Made by a program: the position numbers and the translations under genes
Notes under the pieces: generated by a model
Seen by the model: the letters and a program-made list of their open reading frames with translations, nothing else
What the model was told of the DNA's origin: nothing
The model's database searches: none
NCBI GenBank assembly: GCA_945862145.1
Contig: CAMAXE010000010.1
Coordinates: 58,864-122,863, forward strand
Direction: 5' to 3'
DNA: 64,000 bases
Source: Klebsiella pneumoniae
GTDB lineage: Bacteria > Pseudomonadota > Gammaproteobacteria > Pseudomonadales > UBA5518
Part shown: piece by piece, positions 9,628 to 18,078 of the stretch
How positions within the stretch are numbered: position 1 is the first letter of the stretch
How the letters are laid out: the number at the start of each line of letters is the position of its first letter

Positions 9628-9951
9628 AGCCAGAAACGTCTGTACGCATGGCTTCAGGTTTGCCGAGAAGGAGCTCCTCGTGTCCTTCGTGGAGTTCCGC
9701 TGGTTGAAGGAAACATCGATACGCGCCGTCACGCACATCGAGTGTCTGAAGGCCTTGGGTTTGCAGTTTCACGCTTCAGGCTCATGTGCCCATGGCCTAG
9801 CTAGCCTACCCTTGGTCATCCGCTGAATTCCCCGATAAGTGTGGCGGCCCATAACAAGGTCCTATACCCTCTGCCTTAGCTAAAATCAAAAAAAACGCTC
9901 GCCTACTAGCTAGCCTATCGTGCGAGCAGCCACCCGGAGTTCACTCTGACC
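9628..9951. other. Gene-free gap with a 12-base direct repeat
   Basis: No believable coding region is seen. CTAGCTAGCCTA occurs twice, at 9797-9808 and 9906-9917. The CTAG core is usually rare in bacterial DNA, so the pair stands out. A run of eight A at 9888-9895 and a 6-bp stem form a terminator-like structure reading leftwards, listed separately. Confidence 0.45.
9886..9927 (-). terminator. Candidate rho-independent terminator on the minus strand
   Basis: On the minus strand GCTCGC (9927-9922) pairs with GCGAGC (9902-9897) across a 19-base loop and is followed by a run of eight T (9895-9888). The layout is canonical except for the long loop. No minus-strand gene is recognised directly upstream, so it may stop antisense transcription under the 9952-10491 gene, or be chance. 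Confidence 0.4.
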
Positions 9952-10491
9952 ATGACACCGGACGCAGACATTCCCGTTTCAGACGGCGGAATGGTTGAGC
10001 CGCTGACAGTGCAACAGCGCAAGGCGCGTGGGTTCTGTCTCTGTGCGCTGAACCGGCCTCATGAGTCAGGGGTAACGCCTGATGTGTTGCTCTGCGGTGT
10101 TCACCCGCAACAGTCGGCGTATTCTGATGAGCACAACCAAGCACATGGGCTGCTGTTTTTCGACGACCGCCGCAATCGCTATGTCTCCTGGGCGGATGCA
10201 GTGGAGGGTATGCGACAGCCCCGTTATGCCGGTGCTTCCAGTCCACGCCTGGTGCTGTTTACCTGGATGAACCTGATGCGGCTTTTAGAGGCCCTGTGTT
10301 ACCCCGCCCGTGAACCTGTGGAGGTGATCACCGAAGCAGCGGCTGACCAGTTGATCGCGTGGGCCGAGCAGCACTTTCCACCGGATGATCTAGGCAGCCT
10401 CATCGGTTTTGCGCGCGGTGGGGGTAGCGGCGCACTGTGTAACGTATTCCGCCGGGTGGCGCTGAATGGCCCAGCACAGGGCGTGCTTTGA
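9952..10491 (+). CDS. Hypothetical protein
   Basis: This is a 179-residue soluble protein with no recognised family. It has no signal peptide or membrane segment. Visible features are an N-terminal acidic stretch, a Cys pair in RGFCLCALNRPHESG, an SWADAVEGM segment resembling small regulatory or binding proteins, and a C-terminal half rich in helix formers (LIAWAEQHFPPDDLG). The ATG at 9952 has only a weak ribosome site. It ends 67 bases before the FAD monooxygenase gene on the same strand, so the two may be one transcript. A 306-base open frame on the opposite strand looks like a shadow. Confidence 0.45.
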   Translation: MTPDADIPVSDGGMVEPLTVQQRKARGFCLCALNRPHESGVTPDVLLCGVHPQQSAYSDEHNQAHGLLFFDDRRNRYVSWADAVEGMRQPRYAGASSPRLVLFTWMNLMRLLEALCYPAREPVEVITEAAADQLIAWAEQHFPPDDLGSLIGFARGGGSGALCNVFRRVALNGPAQGVL

Positions 10492-10558
10492 GCTAACCCA
10501 TGCTTTTTTTTCGACTGGCTTTCCTATAAAACCAAAGATTCATGGAGCGGCCTCGCAT

Positions 10559-11815
10559 ATGTCAATTCCTACGTCAATCGACGCCGCGCGCTCCACACAA
10601 CGCGTTCATATTTTAGGTGCTGGCCCGGTGGGGCTGGTCATGGCCGCGATGCTCCAATCGATGCCTGGGTACTCTATTCGGTTGTACGAAAAACGGCCCG
10701 CCTATCTGCGTACCCGGATGGTCAGGCTTGCCCCTTATCTGGTTGCAGATTCCCTTTCTGCGTACGCCGCCGATGAGGTCGATGGAGACAACGTCGCCGC
10801 TATCTTTGATGCTGCGGATCTGGAAGCCGGCTTGAGCGCCCGGCGTTCTGTCAATCCAAAACTCGTCGCCTTGATTAAGGATTGGAGTCAGGGTTTTTGT
10901 CCTCTCAATATCATCGAGAAGGGCGCAAGCGCGATGATTGATGAGGGCGGGCCGAGTCCTGTGGAGCGTGTTCTGGGCGGCGTGAGCGTGGACCAAGCGT
11001 TGGCCATGGTTGCGCCGGATGACATCATGATCGACTGCACGGGTTGCAACTCGTTGCTTCGCAACCACTTGGTGCCTGCGAAAGCGGGCGAAGCCAATGC
11101 AGCCGAGCGCAACACCTACACACTCAGGTTGGAATACGCGGTCAATATCACTTTTCTGTATGGAGCGCCCTATCAGTGCAACGAGTACTGCAAATACTAC
11201 AAGAACCGTGCAAATAGTCAGTACAAGTTTATCCCAGCCGTTGATCGCATCGCGGGCGACGCGGGCGTTACCCATGTGTTCGGGATCATCAGTATTTCGG
11301 CGGAGGACTTTGCTGCTATGCCGCCGCAATGCAAGGGCGATTATTTGCGCGAGAATTTTCCTGCAGTTGCGACCTCCATGGATCGATTCATAGCGCAGAT
11401 CAATGAGGAGACCGGCGGTCAAATAATCAGTGATATTGAAGTTGTCCGCATACCATTGAACTTGTACCGCGCGCGAAACGCCACCAATCATGCGTGGTAT
11501 GCGGAACGCACGGATGACCTCCCCGACGGCGGGGAGCATGCTTTTTCCAAGGGATCTGTATTTTTAGTGGGTGACTCAGCCATCGGATCTCCGTATTTTC
11601 AGTCGATCTCGCTCGGCATTGAGTGCGCGATGTTTTTGGCTGGCCTGCTTCAGCAAGGGATCCCGATGTCCGATGTGCGTGGTCAGTACGAGGCGAGGAT
11701 ATACAAGCAATGGCTTCGTGTTTACATGCGCAGTAAAACCATCAAGCACAACAAGGACATATTTGAACGTCTCGATGATACATTTGGCGTTTTAGAGAAG
11801 CTGAAAATCTATTAA
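10559..11815 (+). CDS. FAD-dependent monooxygenase-like oxidoreductase
   Basis: This 418-residue flavoprotein has an N-terminal Rossmann motif (HILGAGPVGLVMAAML, about residues 17-32) and, near residue 335, the second FAD motif VFLVGDSAIGSPYFQSIS, the arrangement of the UbiH / p-hydroxybenzoate hydroxylase superfamily. A central CxxxC (CNEYCKYYKN) is unusual. The ATG at 10559 follows GGAG. No substrate can be assigned, and the residues after the GD motif differ from the usual GDAAH version. Codon use and GC are lower than in the core genes, suggesting transfer. It sits downstream of an orphan protein, perhaps as a two-gene unit. Confidence 0.65.
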   Translation: MSIPTSIDAARSTQRVHILGAGPVGLVMAAMLQSMPGYSIRLYEKRPAYLRTRMVRLAPYLVADSLSAYAADEVDGDNVAAIFDAADLEAGLSARRSVNPKLVALIKDWSQGFCPLNIIEKGASAMIDEGGPSPVERVLGGVSVDQALAMVAPDDIMIDCTGCNSLLRNHLVPAKAGEANAAERNTYTLRLEYAVNITFLYGAPYQCNEYCKYYKNRANSQYKFIPAVDRIAGDAGVTHVFGIISISAEDFAAMPPQCKGDYLRENFPAVATSMDRFIAQINEETGGQIISDIEVVRIPLNLYRARNATNHAWYAERTDDLPDGGEHAFSKGSVFLVGDSAIGSPYFQSISLGIECAMFLAGLLQQGIPMSDVRGQYEARIYKQWLRVYMRSKTIKHNKDIFERLDDTFGVLEKLKIY

Positions 11816-12083
11816 GGCTGTTCGTTTATTTGTGTGACTCTGCAGGTCGGGCTCGGCACGCAGCCACCACTGCAGGCTGACTTGGAAGTCGGTCTTTGTG
11901 GCAGTGCATGCCCGTTGATACGTGGTTAGGCTTCGTGATACATATTCAAGCCTTCAGCCTATTCGCCCGCTGCTCTCAGGACAGTTCCGTTACGCGATGG
12001 GTAGTCGCCCGTTGCCCGTCAATGATGATGGACGGACGACGATATCCGCTACTCATATCCCAACTTACGCGAGGAAGATGGCA

Positions 12084-12878
12084 ATGCGATTTGGCCTGAT
12101 TGCGATTCCGCTGGTGTTCTCGATTGCGCCGGCCTTCGCCGAAGACCGCGATTATTGCCCCGCCCGTCCGGGGCTCGGCACCCCGGCCTGCACGATCTCC
12201 CCGGGCAGGGTCTCTCTAGAAACCGGGCTGATCGACTGGACTCGCGAGGAGGATTCAGACCAGCGCAGCGACACGACTCTGTTCGGCGACACCCTGGTGC
12301 GGATCGGACTGACCGACAATGTCGAGGCGCAGATCGGCTGGACGCCCTATGGCCATGCGCGCACCCGCGATCGGATCGCTGGAACCGACGACAGCGCAGA
12401 CCGCATCGGAGACGCGCTGTTAGGCTTCAAGTTCAACCTCCATAACCCGGACGGCAGCGGCTTCTCCATCGCGGTCCAGCCCTTCGTCACGCTGCCTGTC
12501 GGTAAGTCCCCGATCGGTGCCGGCGATTGGGGCGCGGGCGTGGTGGTGCCAATGAGCGTTGATCTCAGCGATACGCTAAGCCTGCAATTCTCGCCCGAGG
12601 CGGATGCGGCGGTCGATCAGGACGGGCAGGGCAGGCATTTCGCGGCCAGCGGCACGATCGGACTTGGCATCGCGATCAGCGACGCAGTGGGTGGCACGAT
12701 CGAATTCCAGGCGCTGCGCGATGAGGATCCGTCAGGCAGTACGACTCAGTCGCTCGCCTCGATCTCGCTCGGATGGATGCCGAACCAGGATCTGCAGCTC
12801 GACATCGGAGTGGCAGCCGGTTTGAATCGCGACGCCCCCGATGTCGAGCTTTATGTAGGCGTTTCGCACCAATTCTGA
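12084..12878 (+). CDS. Outer-membrane beta-barrel protein, MetA-pathway 'transporter' type (PF13557-like)
   Basis: This is a 264-residue secreted protein with signal peptide MRFGLIAIPLVFSIAPAFA. The ATG at 12084 is preferred over 12078 because GAGGA at 12071-12075 then has normal spacing. The mature chain is rich in alternating hydrophobic strands and Gly (VEAQIGWTPYG, AVQPFVTLPVG, LQFSPEADAAVD) and ends in VSHQF, a terminal Phe typical of Bam substrates. This pattern matches the barrel family often annotated as phenol-degradation meta-pathway transporter. The substrate is unknown. A CPARPG...ACT pair near the mature N-terminus may form a disulfide. Confidence 0.65.
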   Translation: MRFGLIAIPLVFSIAPAFAEDRDYCPARPGLGTPACTISPGRVSLETGLIDWTREEDSDQRSDTTLFGDTLVRIGLTDNVEAQIGWTPYGHARTRDRIAGTDDSADRIGDALLGFKFNLHNPDGSGFSIAVQPFVTLPVGKSPIGAGDWGAGVVVPMSVDLSDTLSLQFSPEADAAVDQDGQGRHFAASGTIGLGIAISDAVGGTIEFQALRDEDPSGSTTQSLASISLGWMPNQDLQLDIGVAAGLNRDAPDVELYVGVSHQF

Positions 12879-13005
12879 CCCGGCGCGTCATTTCGCACCA
12901 TTTGGCGGGAATTGCCCGACATCGTTTACAAAACCATCCGGTCCGCCGTATGGCGACGGCCTGATATAACGACCGGTCCTGGTATGTAACAGCCGCTGAG
13001 AGGGC

Positions 13006-13832
13006 CTAAAATCTGTAATTCAAGTGGAACGTTATCAATCGCAGATCGATTTCGGGGCGTAAATTATAGTTCACCGGTCCTGTAACTCCCGAGCATGGCA
13101 GTGTTCCGGCGCCCGTGTTGTAACAGCCGGTACCACCCGGGTTAATTTTGGAAGCGTTCAGTTTCACGTAATTATATTCCATGCCGGCAGACCAGCTTTC
13201 ATTCAGAAGGTACTCGCTACCAATTCCGATTGAATAGCCCGTCAGCCACATCTTGTCCGAGCCTCCGCCCGTATTGTTTCCCGTATTGCTGCCGTTCTTC
13301 GCTACATTGTTATCAAGGGCTGCCAAGTGATAATCACCAATAGCCAAGCCAGCGCGACCGTAGATCAGCAATTTGTCGATTTGTTTGCCGAAACGCACTG
13401 ATAAAAGCGCAAGTGATTTCAGATCGGAGCTGAAAATATCATCCTGGCCAGAGACGATCCCGCCGGGTGGAATGGGTTGGCGCTTGTCATCAGCCTTGGT
13501 CCAGTCTTTATGGCTGGCGTTCAGCATTGAGTAAGACACTTCTGCGCCATACACTCAATTTCCCGTAGTCCAGTTATATCCGGCGTCAATGCCACCTACG
13601 GCGCCTTTCAACTGGTCGTCAAAAGCTATCGTATTCAGGCCGCCAAAGTCCGGATAAGACCAACCCGTTGGCGGCCGTGGAACACCTTTGGCAGTGAGCG
13701 TTAAGTCGCTATTGCCGTAGCCCGCATTAACCCCAAAAATTGACCCGAGTAAGTCCCGGCTTCGTTCGCAAGCACAGCTTGCGCAGCGAGAAAAACCAAG
13801 GTTATTAAAAACAGGTTTTTAGGTGGGTTCAT
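13006..13832 (-). pseudogene. Broken outer-membrane barrel porin gene (frameshift plus nonsense)
   Basis: Reading leftwards from the ATG at 13832, a signal peptide (MNPPKNLFLITLVFLAAQAV) is followed by GTYSG, after which the frame must shift near 13735-13750 to continue as IFGVNAGYGNSDLTLTAKG. That second frame runs to GGIDAGYNWTTGN and meets TGA just upstream of 13554, where a Trp codon (TGG) is expected. Coding then continues as VYGAEVSYSML... to the C-terminal HLNYRF with its terminal Phe. All parts of an Omp31-like small porin are present, so the two lesions look recent. The 3' piece alone (182 residues) lacks a signal peptide and should not fold. Confidence 0.75.
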
Positions 13833-13945
13833 GGAGAATGCTCGGCAGCGTTCTCGGGTCGAATCTGCGATTGAAGCGGTACACGAAAACGTCCAGGTGC
13901 CGGGCGGCGTATTTTCGGAAGTCGAATGCATGGTAGTGACCTTGC
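13819..13945 (-). mobile_element. Fragment of an IS1595-family transposase C-terminus
   Basis: The minus strand encodes HYHAFDFRKYAARHLDVF followed by a YRFNRRF block and LPSIL, which matches the conserved C-terminal end of IS1595-type DDE transposases as I remember them. Nothing upstream in the same frame looks like the catalytic core, so only about 40 codons remain. The fragment's end overlaps the start codon of the broken porin gene. Confidence 0.6.
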
Positions 13946-14163
13946 CCTCGCGCCGTGTCTCCTCTCACAGACTGACTATGCTGCCAGGCAGAGTTGGCTA
14001 GCAAGCCATTTTTGCTCGAATGCGATCGGGCGGGTAAAACCCGGTGTCGAATGCGCTGGTCGGTGATTGTAGAGCGCAACCCTGTCTATTACCGCGTCCT
14101 TGGCGTGGCGTCGCGAGGTCAGGCAGGGGCAAGGTCACCCGACAGATGGGGTCGACCGGCCCC

Positions 14164-15264
14164 TTACAATTCGATAACGGTCCGGATTCCCCTTCCTGCA
14201 GCCAGATCCGCAAATCCCTCGTTGATTTCGGAGAGCGGACGCCGGTGCGTGATCATCCCCGCAAGATCGAGTTGGCCGTTGCGCCACAGCGATATCAGTC
14301 GTGGGATATCGCGGGGTGAATTGCAGCTCCCCAGCAGGCAGCCGCAGAGCTTCTTCTCGGTGGAGGCGAAGATCGTCACCATCGGTATGGTCACGCCTTC
14401 CTCCAAGGGCGGCGCACCCAGACAGAGCGTGGTGCCGCCCGCACGCGTCAGTGCGATGCCGATTTCGATGAGGGCGGCCTTGCCGGCGGCCTCGAAGGCG
14501 TAGTCAACGCCGATGCCGCCGGTGAGTTGCATCACCGTGCCGGGCAGATCCCCGGTCAGCGGATCGATGGCGTGAGTGGCACCGAAGCGCAGGGCCGCCT
14601 CGCGGCGCTCAGGCAGCGGATCCGAGGCGATGAGTACCGAGGCGCCTGCAAGCCGCGCGCCCTGCACCGCGGCGAGCCCGATGCCACCGAGCCCCATGAT
14701 CAGCACGGTTGCTCCAGCCTCAACGCGCGCGGTGTTCAGCACCGCACCCACGCCGGTCTGCATGGCGCAGCCGATCACGCAGGCCACGTCGAGGGGCACA
14801 TCGGCCGCAACCTTTATCGCGCCGCTCGCGGGCGTCACCACGTACTCGGCCAGTGCCCCGACGCCAACGCCGCGCAGGATTTTCTCGCCGCGCCGTGACA
14901 GGCCTGTCTCGCCATCGGGGAGCGCCATGGTCGCCAGGCTCATACCATTCACGCAGAGGTTGTGCTGGCTGCGCAGGCAGAAATAACAGCTGCCGCAGGG
15001 TGGCAGCGGCGTGAGTATCACGGGGTCTCCGGGGGAGAGATGCGTGACGCCTGCGCCTACGCAATCGATTACGCCGGATGCCTCGTGGCCGAGGATGATC
15101 GGACCCGGCATGGGGAAACTGCCCGAGACGATGCTGTAGTCCGAGTGGCAGAGCCCGCAGTAGCGGACCCGCACGCGCACCTCGCCCGCACGCGGCTCGA
15201 TGATGTCGACGTCATCGCTGATGACCAGTGGCTGTCCGGCTTTTTCGAGAATGGCTGCGCGCAT
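14164..15264 (-). CDS. Zinc-dependent alcohol dehydrogenase (MDR family)
   Basis: This 366-residue cytosolic enzyme should oxidise an alcohol with NAD(P) or a bound nicotinamide. Catalytic zinc ligands are visible in CGLCHSD and GHEASG; the structural zinc loop is CGSCYFCLRSQHNLC near residue 90; GLGGIGLAAVQ near 190 is the dinucleotide-binding turn. The pattern resembles class III-like and NDMA-dependent dehydrogenases. It is transcribed leftwards, 210 bases after ribB, so it could be in the same transcript or have its own promoter. The substrate is unknown. Confidence 0.85.
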   Translation of the reverse strand: MRAAILEKAGQPLVISDDVDIIEPRAGEVRVRVRYCGLCHSDYSIVSGSFPMPGPIILGHEASGVIDCVGAGVTHLSPGDPVILTPLPPCGSCYFCLRSQHNLCVNGMSLATMALPDGETGLSRRGEKILRGVGVGALAEYVVTPASGAIKVAADVPLDVACVIGCAMQTGVGAVLNTARVEAGATVLIMGLGGIGLAAVQGARLAGASVLIASDPLPERREAALRFGATHAIDPLTGDLPGTVMQLTGGIGVDYAFEAAGKAALIEIGIALTRAGGTTLCLGAPPLEEGVTIPMVTIFASTEKKLCGCLLGSCNSPRDIPRLISLWRNGQLDLAGMITHRRPLSEINEGFADLAAGRGIRTVIEL

Positions 15265-15475
15265 GTGCTGGTCCTGTCGAAACGGCGTTCAAAGTTATCC
15301 GGGCGAGGCATTGGATCGCCGCGTATCAAGGCCGAGATAGTAGGGATAATCCACGCGTCACCGCTACCCGTGTCCACTGGAGGTTTGAAGCGCAGGCGTG
15401 TGCGGTAATCAACGGCAATCCACTGGGGCGTCGGCAACTTGCTTCAGTACCGTCTGGCGCCATGGCGCATGCGGA

Positions 15476-16594
15476 TCAGACGTTTTCCACGAACTCGGTG
15501 ATCTCGAGGTTGTAGCCGGATATCCCGCTGAAACGCGCCGGCGAACTGAGCAGCCGCATACGCTGCACGCCGAGGTCTTTCAATATCTGCGAACCGGTGC
15601 CGTTGACGCGCCAGAATTGGTGGCCCTTCTCGCTCAGGGAGGCGCTCGAGAGGGGCGTCTGCGGGAAGTCGGTGATCTGGGTGGCGAGTTCCTCGGGGCT
15701 CTCGTGGCGCGAGACCAGCACCAGCACGCCGGCGCCTTCGGCGGCGATGCGCGCCAGTGCATTCGACACCGACCAGCTTGGCGCCATGCCGGGTCGTTCG
15801 GTTTGCAGCAGGTCGCGCAGCACGTTGGTCACGTGCACGCGGACCAGCACTGGGGAATCTGGCCGGATCTCGCCCATGACCATGGCGATGTGCAGGCTGC
15901 CGTCGATCAGATCCTCGTAGGACACCATGCGAAAGCGCCCGAAAGCGGTGTCCGCGTGCTTGTCGTGGCGGCGTGCAACGGTGTTGTCGTGCAGCGCGCG
16001 GTAGGCGATCAGGTCTGCGATGGTGCCGATGCGCAGGCCGTGCTGGGCGGCAAAGATTTCGAGTTCCGGACGGCGCGCCATGGTGCCGTCTTCGTTGACG
16101 ATCTCGACGATCACGGCTGCGGGCTCGAAGCCCGCCAGCCGAGCCAGGTCGCAACCGGCCTCCGTGTGCCCCGCGCGGCGCAGCACGCCACCGGGCTTGG
16201 CCACCAGCGGGAAAACGTGCCCGGGCTGCACGATGTCGGTGGGGGTTGCCTGCCGCGCAACGGCAGCCAGCACCGTGGCAGCACGTCCCGCGGAGGTGAT
16301 GCCCGGTTCTTGCAGGTTGGCAGCGTCTATCGAGACGGTGAAGTTGGTCTCGTGCTGCGATCGGTTGTCGCGCACCATCAGCGGTAGCGCGAGCTGCCGG
16401 GCGCGATCCATGGTGATCGGCATGCAGATGAGACCGCAGGCGTGCGAGGCAAAAAACGTGATGATTTCGGGGGTTACGGCTTCTGCGGCGATGATCAGAT
16501 CGCCCTCGTTCTCGCGGTCCTCATCGTCCATGAGGATGACCATACGGCCGCGACGGATGTCCTCGATGATGTCCAGTACTGCGCTGATGGGCAT
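15476..16594 (-). CDS. ribB: 3,4-dihydroxy-2-butanone 4-phosphate synthase with degenerate RibA domain (RibBX type)
   Basis: Residues 1-200 form a complete RibB domain, which makes the four-carbon riboflavin precursor from ribulose 5-phosphate: DDEDRENEGDLIIAAE near residue 23 and HTEAGCDLARLAG near 142 are the catalytic segments. The remaining 170 residues align with GTP cyclohydrolase II (SPVLVRVH is kept), but the zinc-binding cysteines are gone: VTNVLRDLLQTERPG stands where SECLTGD...CDCG belongs. The protein is therefore RibB with an inactive RibA-like tail, a form known from other Proteobacteria as RibBX; a separate RibA is expected elsewhere. It follows the FimV-like gene by 11 bases. 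No FMN riboswitch is seen upstream. Confidence 0.9.
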   Translation of the reverse strand: MPISAVLDIIEDIRRGRMVILMDDEDRENEGDLIIAAEAVTPEIITFFASHACGLICMPITMDRARQLALPLMVRDNRSQHETNFTVSIDAANLQEPGITSAGRAATVLAAVARQATPTDIVQPGHVFPLVAKPGGVLRRAGHTEAGCDLARLAGFEPAAVIVEIVNEDGTMARRPELEIFAAQHGLRIGTIADLIAYRALHDNTVARRHDKHADTAFGRFRMVSYEDLIDGSLHIAMVMGEIRPDSPVLVRVHVTNVLRDLLQTERPGMAPSWSVSNALARIAAEGAGVLVLVSRHESPEELATQITDFPQTPLSSASLSEKGHQFWRVNGTGSQILKDLGVQRMRLLSSPARFSGISGYNLEITEFVENV

Positions 16595-16605
16595 GTGTTT
16601 CTGTC

Positions 16606-17019
16606 TCAGCGCGACGGCGGGTCCAGGAGTAACGTGAAGCGCTTGACCGAGCGGCCAGCGGGCCAGCGCACATCGAGCACGAAATCGAGGTAGGGCTCGC
16701 TCACGGGCTGGTCGCTGCTGACTCGCACGCTAGCCACACCCTTGCTGTCGACCTGTAACGAAAACTTGAGTGCGCTGCTCGGGCCATTGAGATCGATGCC
16801 GTAGGAGCGGTAGACGTCTTCGCTAGCACGTGCGACCTGGACATCGCTTTGAGTGAGAGCGCCCAGACGCCCCAGCGGCACGGTGGCCTCGAGTGCCTCG
16901 CCAAGTCGCGAGTGCAGCTCGATCTCGCCGACGCTGAGGGCGAGCGCTGAGCCCGCGCCCAGCGTGAATACGAGGGCTGCCAGAGCGCGCAGCAGGGATC
17001 TTGCTGTGTGCGAGATCAT
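16606..17019 (-). CDS. Stand-alone FimV-type N-terminal domain protein, secreted
   Basis: This is a 137-residue exported protein. The ATG at 17019 follows GGGAGA and begins a signal peptide (MISHTARSLLRALAALVFTL) cleaved near ALA-LSVGEIELHS. The mature text (LSVGEIELHSRLGEALEATV, then VRVSSDQPVSEPYLDFVLDV and WPAGR) is the conserved N-terminal domain of FimV, the inner-membrane hub of type IV pili and polar localisation. Full FimV is 700-1000 residues with LysM and TPR segments; this one ends at LLLDPPSR, just after the first domain. It is tightly upstream of ribB. It is probably a free periplasmic domain, with function unknown. Confidence 0.75.
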   Translation of the reverse strand: MISHTARSLLRALAALVFTLGAGSALALSVGEIELHSRLGEALEATVPLGRLGALTQSDVQVARASEDVYRSYGIDLNGPSSALKFSLQVDSKGVASVRVSSDQPVSEPYLDFVLDVRWPAGRSVKRFTLLLDPPSR

Positions 17020-17128
17020 GGAGTTTCTCCCGAACGGGGTGAGCACCGAAGTATAGGCAGCGGCGCGGTATGCCGCCACAGCATGCGCCGGTTACACTCG
17101 CGCGTTCCGCGTCTTTGGAGCCTTGCCG

Positions 17129-17587
17129 ATGACCACCGTTTTTGCCACACCTGCAGCGCTGTTGGGCGCCGAGGGCCGCGAGCTCGGACCCACCGATTGG
17201 CTCGAGATCAGCCAGGACCGCGTGAATCTCTTCGCTGATGCCACCGGTGATCACCAGTGGATCCACGTTGACCCGGTGCGTGCGAAGGACGGGCCGTTCG
17301 GCGCCTGCATCGCGCACGGATATCTCACGCTCGCGCTGGTGAACCTTTTTCTGCCCGATCTGATGCGTGTCGATGGCGTCCGGATGGGCGTGAACTACGG
17401 CGTCGACAAAGTGCGTTTCCCATCTCCCGTTGCCGTAGGCAAGCGCATTCGCGGTCGCGGCGAGGTGGTGGCCGCCGAGGAGATCAAGGGTGCGGTGCAG
17501 GCGATCGTCCGCGTGACCGTGGAGATCGAGTGCAGCGACCGCCCGGCCTGCGTGGCCGATACCATCAGCCGATTTTTCCCAGCCTGA
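17129..17587 (+). CDS. MaoC-like (R)-enoyl-CoA hydratase
   Basis: This 152-residue hot-dog-fold enzyme adds water to trans-2-enoyl-CoA. The hydratase signature is present: DATGDHQWIHVDPVRA (catalytic Asp and His, near residues 38-50) followed by IAHGYLTLALV. The length fits the single-domain family. The ATG at 17129 follows TGGAG. It is divergent from the FimV-like gene (110 bases between) and 23 bases upstream of the EVE gene. It may serve fatty-acid or polyhydroxyalkanoate metabolism, in keeping with the other acyl-CoA genes in the window. Confidence 0.85.
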   Translation: MTTVFATPAALLGAEGRELGPTDWLEISQDRVNLFADATGDHQWIHVDPVRAKDGPFGACIAHGYLTLALVNLFLPDLMRVDGVRMGVNYGVDKVRFPSPVAVGKRIRGRGEVVAAEEIKGAVQAIVRVTVEIECSDRPACVADTISRFFPA

Positions 17588-17610
17588 TTGCTTCGCAGCG
17601 GGACCACGGC

Positions 17611-18078
17611 ATGGCGGTCTGGATCCTGAAGACAGAGCCTGCGGACTGCAGCCTGGATGACATCCGTGATGTGCTTGGCGGAATCATGCGCTGGGACGGT
17701 ATCCGCAACTATCAGGCCCGAAACAACCTGCGCGCGATGCGCAAGGGCGATGTCTGCCTGGTCTATCACGCGGGCAGCCGCAGCGCCGGTATCGCCGGTA
17801 TCGCTACGGTGGCTCGCGAGGCGTATCCGGATCCCGCGCAGTTCGATCCGGAAAGCCCCGGGTTTGACCGCGCCGCCACGCCCGCCAAGCCGCGCTGGCT
17901 GGCAGTGGATCTCCGCTACCACGGACGATTCCCACGCCCCTTGAGCGTCGCTGCCCTGCGTGAGCAACCGGCGCTGGAGGCGCTGGCCCTGCTCCGCCAG
18001 GGGCGCTTGTCGGTTTCGCCGGTAAGCGCGGAGCAGTGGCTTGTGCTGGCCGCTCTGCTTGGCGAATCGAAGCCGTGA
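17611..18078 (+). CDS. EVE domain protein
   Basis: This 155-residue protein belongs to the EVE (PUA-like) family, small cytosolic domains that read modified bases in RNA or DNA. The family fingerprint is clear: WILKTEPADCSLDDI at the start, WDGIRNYQARNNLRAM near 28-43 and GDVCLVYHAGS near 46. The aromatic pocket residues (Trp, Tyr) are kept. Its stop overlaps the GTG start of the patatin gene, so the two are translationally coupled. The target modification is not known. Confidence 0.9.
   Translation: MAVWILKTEPADCSLDDIRDVLGGIMRWDGIRNYQARNNLRAMRKGDVCLVYHAGSRSAGIAGIATVAREAYPDPAQFDPESPGFDRAATPAKPRWLAVDLRYHGRFPRPLSVAALREQPALEALALLRQGRLSVSPVSAEQWLVLAALLGESKP

Noticed and set aside
9605..9826. A 73-codon plus-strand frame after the secreted protein
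   Set aside because: No ribosome site, no protein-like features, and it overlaps the 3' end of the secreted gene.
10613..11539. A 308-codon minus-strand frame
   Set aside because: It is antisense to the FAD monooxygenase, which has real motifs; the minus translation has none.
16595..17128. An FMN riboswitch before ribB
   Set aside because: ribB follows the FimV-like gene by 11 bases and no conserved RFN helices are seen in the 110-base divergent region.
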